DNA of 8,635 bases from UBA11164 sp002420085 (GTDB taxonomy: Bacteria > Pseudomonadota > Gammaproteobacteria > Xanthomonadales > Xanthomonadaceae), in the NCBI GenBank assembly GCA_031976395.1, contig DALYLJ010000139.1, positions 1 to 8,635 of the forward strand. The letters are read 5' to 3'. The first letter of the stretch is position 1, and every line of letters starts with the position of its first letter. The notes beneath the pieces are model-generated. The model was not told the origin of the DNA, made no database searches, and saw only the letters and a program-made list of their open reading frames with translations. This document shows positions 1 to 5,503 of this stretch, piece after piece. Both the position numbers and the translations under genes were made by a program.

Positions 1-266
1 CATCGTGGCCGCGCCAAGCCGCCGCAGGCAAAGCGAGCGCCGACCACCCACGTCGTTCACGCACCGTGGGCCTGCCGTTCCGGCTGCGCGCCGATCATCG
101 CCAGTGAGTTGCTCCATGGCGGTTGACGCACGCGCTCGGCCTACAACTGGAGCCCGTCGGTACGGTCTGGCTCAACCTCGATCGAAGGGATCGTTCTCAG
201 CAAAACCCGCCCGATTCGTCGCATGGTCGAGCGGGCATCGGCGTTGACGCACCGGACACCGAAGGC
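1..266. other. Left-edge region without a supportable gene
   Basis: No convincing protein is encoded here. The open frames on the plus strand give arginine-rich, low-complexity translations typical of non-coding high-GC DNA. On the minus strand one frame is open from position 171 to the left edge, with possible ATG starts at 119 and at 3, but neither has a Shine-Dalgarno sequence and the 39-residue peptide visible from 119 resembles nothing I know. A minus-strand gene beginning near here and running off the window cannot be excluded. The region contains a likely terminator for the DUF1244 gene (201-236) and part of a diverged two-block direct repeat (122-300). Confidence 0.5.
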
Positions 267-300
267 TCAGCCGCGCGGGCCATGGTCGGTCTGGGTCAAC
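122..300. repeat. Diverged two-block direct repeat
   Basis: Two short blocks recur in the same order. GTTGACGCAC occurs at 122-131 and again, identical, at 243-252. CGGTCTGGNTCAAC occurs at 163-176 and 287-300 with one mismatch in 14. The blocks are 31 bp apart in the first copy and 34 bp in the second. Each unit (122-176 and 243-300) begins with GTTGAC and ends with the near-inverse (G/C)TCAAC, so each could fold; the second also has ACCGA at 258-262 against TCGGT at 286-290. The second unit overlaps the 3' end of the DUF1244 gene. It could be a decayed extragenic element or a small duplication. Confidence 0.3.
201..236 (-). terminator. Probable intrinsic terminator of the DUF1244 gene
   Basis: Read on the minus strand, a 10-position stem is formed by bases 236-227 and 214-205, with a 12-base loop (226-215). 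Eight pairs are Watson-Crick and two are G-U. The 3' arm runs straight into four T (205-202). The stem starts about 30 bp downstream of the DUF1244 stop codon, where a Rho-independent terminator would be expected. The T run is short, so efficiency is uncertain. Confidence 0.55.
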
Positions 301-641
301 GCCTGAAATGCTGCCAGTTGCTCGGCACTGGCTGGTTTCTGATGCGCGGCCTTCCACTCGGCGAAGGGCATGCCGTAGACGATTTCACGTGCCTGTTCCT
401 TGTCGAGATCGAGGCCGGCCTCGGCGGCGGCCTCCCGATACCAATCGGCCAGACAGTTGCGACAGAAGCCGGCAAGGATCATCAGATCGATGTTCTGCAC
501 ATCCGGTCTGCGCTGGTTGAGATGATTCAGCAGGCGACGGAAGACCGTGGCTTCGATCATGCCGATTCGTGCGGGGTCGGTCTCGATTGTGTGTACGGCT
601 TTGTGGTCCATGGCGAGGATCGGAGATAATCTGCGGTCCAT
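267..641 (-). CDS. DUF1244 family protein
   Basis: A small protein of 124 residues that I recognise as DUF1244, a family of about 100 residues widespread in proteobacteria with no established function. The family core is clear: EATVFRRLLNHL, then RRPDVQNIDLM, then GFCRNCLADWY with a CxxC pair, then EIVYGMPFAEWKA. It has no signal peptide or membrane segment, so it should be cytoplasmic. The two cysteines could bind a metal or be redox-active, but this is inference. The start at 641 is preferred because GAGG lies 7 bp upstream on the minus strand (649-652). An internal ATG at 611 would give 114 residues, closer to the usual family length, but has no good ribosome-binding site. The gene is divergent from folD and its first codons overlap the folD start. 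A likely terminator follows at 201-236. Confidence 0.85.
   Translation of the reverse strand: MDRRLSPILAMDHKAVHTIETDPARIGMIEATVFRRLLNHLNQRRPDVQNIDLMILAGFCRNCLADWYREAAAEAGLDLDKEQAREIVYGMPFAEWKAAHQKPASAEQLAAFQALTQTDHGPRG
601..630 (+). promoter_or_regulatory. Candidate folD promoter (TTGTGG-18-GATAAT)
   Basis: GATAAT at 625-630 matches the sigma-70 -10 consensus at five of six positions. TTGTGG at 601-606 keeps the TTG of the -35 box, with 18 bp between them. Transcription would start near 637-640, at or just before the folD ATG at 640, giving a leaderless or almost leaderless mRNA. The promoter lies inside the 5' part of the oppositely oriented DUF1244 gene. This is prediction from sequence only. 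Confidence 0.35.
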
Positions 642-1554
642 GACTTTACCTCAGGCTACGGACGAGGCAATGATCGCGCGCATTCTTGATGGCCGGCGGA
701 TCGCCGACCGCCTGCTCGACCAACTCGCGGTGCGAGTCCGCGACCGCGCGCACGCCGGCCTGCCCACGCCGGGGCTGGCGGTCATCCTGGTCGGTGCCGA
801 CCCGGCCTCGCAGGTCTATGTGCGCAACAAGCGCCGGGCAGCCGAGCGGGTCGGGATCCGGGCGCTCGATTTCGACCTGCCGGCCGGCACCGGCGAACCC
901 GAACTGCTCACCCTGATCGATCGTCTGAATGCCGATCCCGAGGTTCACGGCATCCTGGTGCAACTGCCCCTGCCAGGCATCGCCGATGCCAGTCGGCTGA
1001 TCGATCGGATCGCTTCGCACAAGGATGTCGATGGTTTTCACCCGGAGAACGTCGGCCATCTTGCCCTGCGCCAGTTCGGCCTGCGCCCCTGCACTCCGCG
1101 CGGCATCACCACTTTGCTCGCTTACACCGATCGGCCGGTGCGTGGGCGCACCGCCGTCATCGTCGGTGTTTCCAACCATGTCGGTCGGCCGATGGCGATG
1201 GAGTTGCTGATCGCCGGCTGCACCACGATCTGTTGTCACAAATTTACGCCACGCTCGGTCCTTGAAGCCCAGGTGCGGCAGGCCGATATCCTGGTGGTGG
1301 CAGTCGGTCGTCCGAACTTGATCCCAGGCGAGTGGGTCAAGCCTGGAGCCGTAGTGATCGATGTTGGCATCAATCGCCTGGAAGATGGCCGGCTGTGCGG
1401 GGATGTCGAATTCGTCGAGGCCAGTCGTCGGGCAAGCTGGATCACGCCGGTGCCGGGCGGGGTAGGGCCGATGACGGTCGCCACCCTGATGGAAAACACC
1501 GTCGAAGCCGCTGAACTGGCTGACGCTGCCTCGCGCTGGCGCAAAGTCCTCTGA
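640..1554 (+). CDS. folD: Bifunctional methylenetetrahydrofolate dehydrogenase/methenyltetrahydrofolate cyclohydrolase
   Basis: FolD converts 5,10-methylene-THF to 10-formyl-THF in two NADP-linked steps in the cytoplasm, supplying one-carbon units for purines and formyl-Met-tRNA. The 304-residue product shows the whole family signature. Tyr60 and catalytic Lys64 lie in SQVYVRNK, Gln108 in GILVQLPLP and Asp131 in KDVDGFHP, matching E. coli Tyr50, Lys54, Gln98 and Asp121. A Rossmann NADP site follows (VIVGVSNHVGRPMAMELL, 173-190), and the C-terminal PGGVGPMTVATLMENT is at 272-287. The uniform offset of ten shows that Met11 (base 670) aligns with the E. coli start. I keep ATG 640 because a short N-terminal extension is usual in Xanthomonadales FolD as I remember it. 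No start has an ideal ribosome-binding site: GGAG lies 14 bp before 640, and GAGG only 2 bp before 670. tatT follows after 20 bp. Confidence 0.95.
   Translation: MTLPQATDEAMIARILDGRRIADRLLDQLAVRVRDRAHAGLPTPGLAVILVGADPASQVYVRNKRRAAERVGIRALDFDLPAGTGEPELLTLIDRLNADPEVHGILVQLPLPGIADASRLIDRIASHKDVDGFHPENVGHLALRQFGLRPCTPRGITTLLAYTDRPVRGRTAVIVGVSNHVGRPMAMELLIAGCTTICCHKFTPRSVLEAQVRQADILVVAVGRPNLIPGEWVKPGAVVIDVGINRLEDGRLCGDVEFVEASRRASWITPVPGGVGPMTVATLMENTVEAAELADAASRWRKVL
649..652 (-). promoter_or_regulatory. Shine-Dalgarno GAGG deciding the DUF1244 start
   Basis: On the minus strand GAGG is followed by a 7-base spacer (TAAAGTC) and the ATG at 641-639. It is the only good ribosome-binding site near the 5' end of this gene. 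It lies inside the folD reading frame, so transcription of the DUF1244 gene must begin within folD if this start is used. Confidence 0.5.
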
Positions 1555-1574
1555 ACCGAAGATCGCTCGAAACC

Positions 1575-2459
1575 ATGGCCAATCCTGTGCGGTTGAACCC
1601 TTTCCGACGCTGGCTCGGTCCGGCACTGCTGATCGTGCTGCTGCCGAGCCTGTCCGGGTGTGCCGCGATCGCCCGGCGCGCTGCCGACAATCTGGCCGAA
1701 AATCTCGGTGCCGCCGTGCTCAACAGCGAGGATCCGGCGACCGTTCGTGATGGGTTGCCGGCCTACCTGCTGCTGCTCGACGGTCTGATCAATGGCGACC
1801 CCGAGAGCGCCGGTACGCTGTTGGCCGCCGCCGAACTGAATTCTGCCTACGCCGGCAATTTCGTCGCCGAGCCGGAGCGTGCGCAGCGGCTCAGTGCCAA
1901 GGCGTTGGATTACGGTCGGCGCGCGACCTGCCTGCGGCGGCCGCCGCTGTGCGGCGTCTTGTCCGGTCCGGTGCCGGCCTTCGAGGCGGCGCTGGCCAGC
2001 CTGGACGATGCCGATGTCGATCTCGCCTACGGCTTGGCGGCCGCCTGGACCGGGTATCTGCAAGCCCATCGTGAGGATTGGACGGCAATCGCCGACCTGC
2101 CGAAGGTCGAAGCCCTGCTGGTCTGGGTGGTGGATCGACGCCCCGATCACGCCGACGGCCTCGCCTTCGTGTATCTTGGCGCGCTGAACTCGCTGCGGCC
2201 GGAAGCGGTCGGCGGCAAGCCGGAACAGGGACGGGCGTATTTCGAGCGAGCGATCGAACTTTCCGGTGGTCGCAACCTCTACGCCAAGGTGATGATGGCC
2301 GAGTTCTATGCCCGGCTGGTGTTCGACCGGGAACTGCATGATCGCTTGCTCGAACAGGTGTTGACAGCCGATCCGATCGCGCCCGGCTTCACCCTCGCCA
2401 ATGTGCTGGCGCAAGAGCGAGCCCGCTCGCTCAAGGTCAGTGCCGACGAATTCTTCTGA
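1575..2459 (+). CDS. tatT: TRAP transporter TatT component, TPR-type lipoprotein
   Basis: A 294-residue lipoprotein recognised as the TatT component of TPR-protein-associated TRAP transporters (TPATs), as in Treponema pallidum Tp0956. The signal peptide has Arg11-Arg12, a hydrophobic stretch (about 14-25) and the lipobox L-S-G-C ending at Cys29, the expected acylated residue. Residue 30 is Ala, not Asp, so Lol sorting to the outer membrane is predicted. The rest is alpha-helical and TPR-like, with the typical C-terminal part: a helix with AYFERAIELSGG (221-232), then YAKVMMAEFYARL (236-248), a helix ending LTADP (263-267) and a final RARSL...DEFF. Cys119 and Cys126 could form a disulfide. In T. 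pallidum the protein is a trimer with a hydrophobic pore that binds the substrate-binding protein; the same role here is inferred from its place just before dctP. The ATG at 1575 lacks a clear ribosome-binding site, but the signal peptide fits this start well. Confidence 0.9.
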   Translation: MANPVRLNPFRRWLGPALLIVLLPSLSGCAAIARRAADNLAENLGAAVLNSEDPATVRDGLPAYLLLLDGLINGDPESAGTLLAAAELNSAYAGNFVAEPERAQRLSAKALDYGRRATCLRRPPLCGVLSGPVPAFEAALASLDDADVDLAYGLAAAWTGYLQAHREDWTAIADLPKVEALLVWVVDRRPDHADGLAFVYLGALNSLRPEAVGGKPEQGRAYFERAIELSGGRNLYAKVMMAEFYARLVFDRELHDRLLEQVLTADPIAPGFTLANVLAQERARSLKVSADEFF

Positions 2460-2466
2460 GATGCCC

Positions 2467-3549
2467 ATGAACCACAGTCCGCTTGCCGCACGATCACTGT
2501 CGATCGCATCGAATTCCTCGACCCGCTTGCGCATGTTGCTGGCCATCGCCCTGGTCGGCCTGCTGCTCGGTCCGCTGCCGCTGGCGGCGCAGACCCTGAA
2601 GATCGCCACCCTGGCGCCGGAAGGTTCGCCGTGGTTGCGCGAATTGCGCCGGGCCGGCGATGAAGTCGAGGCCGCCACCGAGGGTCGGGTCAAGCTCAAG
2701 TATTATCCGGGCGGGGTCATGGGCAATGACGCCACTGTGCTGCGCAAGATGCGGCTCGGCCAACTTCAGGGCGGCATGTTGACCGGCAGCGAACTGTCCC
2801 TGCTGTACAAGGACGCCCAGACCTACAGCCTGCCGTTCCTGTTCCAGGACATGGCCGAGGTTGATGCCGTGCGCAAGGCGATGGACGCGACCATCGAGCA
2901 AGGTCTGGCCGAGGGCGGAGTGCGGGTGCTGGGCATGGCCGGCGTCGGCTTTGCCTACCTGATGAGCGTGCAACCGATCAACACGGCCGCCGATCTCCGG
3001 CAAGCCAAGGTCTGGGTGCCGCAGAACGACCGGATTTCCGAGATCACCTTCCGGACCGGTGGGGTCAGCCCGATCTCGCTGCCGCTCTCGGATGTCTTCA
3101 CCAGCCTCCAGACCGGTCAGATCGACACGGTCGGCAACACCCCGTCGGGGGCGATCCTGCTGCAATGGCATGGTCGCCTGCGCTACCTGCTGGATATCCC
3201 GCTGGCTTACGTGATCGGTTTCCTGGTCATCAATGAACGCGACTGGCAGGCGATGTCCGAGCCCGATCGGGCGGCGCTCAAGGCGGCCGCCGAAGCTGCC
3301 TCGCGACGGATCGACAACAACAATCGGGCCGACGATGAGAAGGCATTGGCGGCGCTCAAGGGCCAAGGCTTGGCCGTGATCGAACCGGACGCCGAGGAGA
3401 TCGCCCGCTGGCGTGAGGTTGGCGATCGTGCGATCGCCCAGATGGTCGCCGAGGGCGTCATCTCCGGCGATATCCTCGAAGGAATCAGGGCCGCCCTGGC
3501 AACGCCCGATACGGCATCGCGGCCGCCGCCGACGGCGGCTGACCACTGA
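2467..3549 (+). CDS. dctP: TRAP transporter substrate-binding protein, DctP family
   Basis: The periplasmic binding protein of the TRAP transporter, 360 residues. An N-terminal signal peptide has Arg20 and Arg22 before a hydrophobic core (about 24-37) and likely cleavage after Leu-Ala-Ala41. There is no lipobox cysteine, so it should be soluble, unlike the lipidated T. pallidum counterpart. The mature protein begins with the DctP-type strand TLKIATLAPEGSPW (43-56), followed by YYPGGVMGND (79-88). The binding-pocket segment reads KVWVPQNDRI (181-190), with Trp183 where most family members carry a carboxylate-binding Arg. SDVFTSLQTGQIDTVGNTP (208-226) is the usual helix after it. ATG 2467 is chosen because GAG lies 6 bp upstream; ATG 2461 is two codons earlier, and an internal ATG at 2533 would remove the charged start of the signal peptide. 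It begins 7 bp after tatT. The ligand is unknown. Confidence 0.92.
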   Translation: MNHSPLAARSLSIASNSSTRLRMLLAIALVGLLLGPLPLAAQTLKIATLAPEGSPWLRELRRAGDEVEAATEGRVKLKYYPGGVMGNDATVLRKMRLGQLQGGMLTGSELSLLYKDAQTYSLPFLFQDMAEVDAVRKAMDATIEQGLAEGGVRVLGMAGVGFAYLMSVQPINTAADLRQAKVWVPQNDRISEITFRTGGVSPISLPLSDVFTSLQTGQIDTVGNTPSGAILLQWHGRLRYLLDIPLAYVIGFLVINERDWQAMSEPDRAALKAAAEAASRRIDNNNRADDEKALAALKGQGLAVIEPDAEEIARWREVGDRAIAQMVAEGVISGDILEGIRAALATPDTASRPPPTAADH

Positions 3550-3589
3550 TTCCTGCTGTCGTTCACCGCCTGTCACCCTTCCCGATGTG

Positions 3590-4159
3590 ATGATCGCGCG
3601 CCTGCTCCGCACCCTGCATCGGGCCGAAGACGCCCTGTTGGCCGGCTTGATCGGCAGCCTGCTGCTGGTCGCGGTCGGCCAGATCGTGCTGCGGGTCGGC
3701 TTCGCCACCGGCTTCGCTTGGATCGAACCGGTCGCCCGCATGGGTGTGCTCTGGCTGGCCCTGCTGGGTGCGCTCGGTGCTTCGCGACAGCACCGGCACA
3801 TCGCCATCGATGCCTTGCCGCAGGTGCTGCCCGAGTCGGCGCGTCGGGTGGCCTGGCGGCTGGCACAATTGGGGGCCGCTGTGGTTGCCGGCGCGCTCGC
3901 CTGGCATGCGCAACGCCTGGTGGCGATGGAACATGAAGCGCCGGTCAATTTCGTCACCGGTGTGCCGAGTTGGATTCCGATGCTGATCCTGCCGATCGGC
4001 TTCGGTCTGATCGCCGTGCGATCCCTGTTGGCGGCGCTCGGCCCAGCCCCAGCAATGCCAAACAGTACACCGGATGCAGATTCGGAGTCGGGTGCGAGTG
4101 CGGAGACCGACGCGACCCGCCCGACCGGCCAAACCGATCCGACATCGGAGCGGCCATGA
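3590..4159 (+). CDS. dctQ: TRAP transporter small permease subunit, DctQ family
   Basis: The small inner-membrane subunit that pairs with DctM; it is required for transport and may help dock the binding protein. The 189-residue product has four predicted membrane segments at about 16-37, 45-64, 88-105 and 126-148. The family-typical loop after the second segment reads GASRQHRHIAIDAL (63-76). After the last segment comes an unusual hydrophilic tail (about 150-189) rich in Pro, Ser, Thr and Asp, with no hydrophobic residues to suggest another helix. ATG 3590 is chosen because it places the first membrane helix normally; GTG at 3587 is an alternative, and neither has a ribosome-binding site. The gap from dctP is 40 bp. 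The stop overlaps the dctM start in an ATGA, which points to translational coupling. Confidence 0.88.
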   Translation: MIARLLRTLHRAEDALLAGLIGSLLLVAVGQIVLRVGFATGFAWIEPVARMGVLWLALLGALGASRQHRHIAIDALPQVLPESARRVAWRLAQLGAAVVAGALAWHAQRLVAMEHEAPVNFVTGVPSWIPMLILPIGFGLIAVRSLLAALGPAPAMPNSTPDADSESGASAETDATRPTGQTDPTSERP

Positions 4160-5433
4160 TCTGGGCCTGGCTGTTGCTGCTGGTGCTCGCCGCCCTGGGC
4201 ATGCCGCTGTTTGCGGTCATCGCCGGAGTGGCGATGCTCGGTTTTCACAGCGCCGGTTACGACCTGAGTGCGGTCCTGGTCGAGTTCTATCGGCTCGGCG
4301 ATCTGCCCGGACTGATCGCGATTCCGCTGTTCGCACTGGCCGGCTTCGTGCTTGCCGAAAGCCAGGCGCCACGGCGTCTGGTTCGTCTGTCGAATGCCCT
4401 GCTCGGATGGCTGCCGGGCGGACTGGCGATCGTGGCGATCACCGCCTGTGCCTTCTTCACCGCCTTCACCGGAGCTTCCGGCGTCACCATCGTTGCCATG
4501 GGCGCCCTGCTGTACCCGGCACTGCGCCATGCCGGCTACGGCGAGCACTACAGTCTCGGCCTGATCACCTCGGCCGGCAGTCTCGGCCTGTTGTTCGCGC
4601 CCTCCTTGCCGCTGATCCTGTACGGCTTCGTCGCTGGACAACTCGGCACGCAGCCGCCGACGACCATGGAGGCATTGTTCCTGGCCGGCATCCTGCCGGG
4701 GGTGCTGATGATCGTCCTGTTGTCCCTGCATGCCATGGCGGTGGCCCCGCGTGCGTCGGTTCCGGCGGCCTGGCAACCGGGCGAGTTGGCCGCTGCCGCG
4801 CGTGACGCCGGCTGGGAACTGCCGCTGCCATTCGTCGTGCTCGGCGGCATCTACTCCGGCTTGCTGGCCGCCAGCGAAGCCGCCGCCGTCACCGCCTTGT
4901 ACGTTCTGATCGTCGCGGTCGCGATCAAGCGGGAAATCCCGCTGCGCCGGCTGCCCGAAGTGATGACGGGCGCCATGCGCCTGATCGGGGCCATCCTGTT
5001 GATTCTCGGCTGCGCACTGGCGATGTCGAACTGGCTGGTCGATCAGGAAGTCCCGACCCGATTGTTCGAGACGATCCAGGCGCGGGTCGATCAGCGCTGG
5101 CTGTTCCTGCTGCTGCTCAATCTGTTTCTGCTGATCGTCGGCATGCTGCTCGACGTGTTCTCGGCCCTGGTGATCCTGGTGCCGCTGCTGGTGCCAGTCG
5201 CGCTTGGCTATGGTGTCGATCCGGTCCACCTCGGCATCATCATGCTGGCCAACCTGCAACTCGGTTATTTCACACCGCCGGTCGGCATGAACCTGTTCAT
5301 CGCCGCCTACCAGTTCGGAACGCCGGTCGTCAAACTGGTCCGCGCCACTCTGCCGTTCCTGCTGATTCTCGGCCTGGCCGTGTTGCTGATCACCTGGTGG
5401 CCGACACTGTCGCTGTGGCTGGTCCGCGCCTGA
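4156..5433 (+). CDS. dctM: TRAP transporter large permease subunit, DctM family
   Basis: The large membrane subunit that forms the ion-coupled transport path, 425 residues, the normal length for a DctM not fused to DctQ. It is hydrophobic throughout with a dozen or so membrane segments. Family motifs appear in order: IPLFALAGFVLAES (56-69), GASGVTIVAMGALLYPALR (106-124), LFAPSLPLILYG (146-157), GIYSGLLAASEAAAVTALY (231-249) and YFTPPVGMNLFIAA (371-384). The ATG at 4156 shares ATGA with the dctQ stop, and GGAG at 4147-4150 lies 5 bp upstream, inside the end of dctQ. No intrinsic terminator with a T run follows, so read-through into guaB is possible. In T. pallidum the Q and M subunits are fused in Tp0958; here they are separate. 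Confidence 0.95.
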   Translation: MIWAWLLLLVLAALGMPLFAVIAGVAMLGFHSAGYDLSAVLVEFYRLGDLPGLIAIPLFALAGFVLAESQAPRRLVRLSNALLGWLPGGLAIVAITACAFFTAFTGASGVTIVAMGALLYPALRHAGYGEHYSLGLITSAGSLGLLFAPSLPLILYGFVAGQLGTQPPTTMEALFLAGILPGVLMIVLLSLHAMAVAPRASVPAAWQPGELAAAARDAGWELPLPFVVLGGIYSGLLAASEAAAVTALYVLIVAVAIKREIPLRRLPEVMTGAMRLIGAILLILGCALAMSNWLVDQEVPTRLFETIQARVDQRWLFLLLLNLFLLIVGMLLDVFSALVILVPLLVPVALGYGVDPVHLGIIMLANLQLGYFTPPVGMNLFIAAYQFGTPVVKLVRATLPFLLILGLAVLLITWWPTLSLWLVRA

Positions 5434-5469
5434 GCCTGGGCAGCGGCACCCGGACAGTCGGCGCCGGGC

Positions 5470-5475
5470 TATAAT
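5470..5475 (+). promoter_or_regulatory. guaB promoter -10 box (TATAAT)
   Basis: A perfect TATAAT sits 28 bp before the guaB start, placing the transcription start near 5482 and a leader of roughly 22 bases. No good -35 box is present: the nearest candidate, CGGACA at 5451-5456, is only 13 bp away. The hexamer is flanked by GCGCC (5461-5465) and GGCGC (5476-5480), an inverted repeat that could be an operator or chance in GC-rich DNA. The intergenic region contains no T-rich terminator for the upstream operon. Confidence 0.6.
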
Positions 5476-5493
5476 GGCGCGCTTCATCCCAAT

Positions 5494-5497
5494 GGAG
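5494..5497 (+). promoter_or_regulatory. Shine-Dalgarno GGAG of guaB
   Basis: GGAG stands 6 bp before the ATG at 5504 and settles that start over the in-frame ATG codons at 5474 and 5492. The first of those overlaps the TATAAT box and would not be on the mRNA made from it. Confidence 0.7.
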
Positions 5498-5503
5498 CCG
5501 CTC

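Noticed and set aside
1..119. Possible start of a minus-strand gene running off the left edge (ATG at 119 or 3)
   Set aside because: The frame is open but short, no Shine-Dalgarno is present and the peptide is unfamiliar. More sequence to the left would decide.
123..128. TTGACG as a -35 box (also at 244-249)
   Set aside because: No acceptable -10 hexamer stands 16-18 bp downstream of either copy.
5..247. Plus-strand 80-codon open frame at the left edge
   Set aside because: Arginine/proline-rich translation, no ribosome-binding site, no homology recalled.
1236..2699. A 487-codon minus-strand open frame antisense to folD, tatT and dctP
   Set aside because: Shadow frame, low-complexity composition, crossing three supported genes.
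670..3601. Identical 12-mer ATGATCGCGCGC at 670 (folD codon 11) and 3590 (dctQ start)
   Set aside because: Both encode Met-Ile-Ala-Arg with the preferred codons of this genome, so coincidence is enough.
5449..5468. CCCGG/CCGGG hairpin after dctM as a terminator
   Set aside because: Only a 5-bp stem with a 10-base loop and no T run; it also runs into the guaB promoter.
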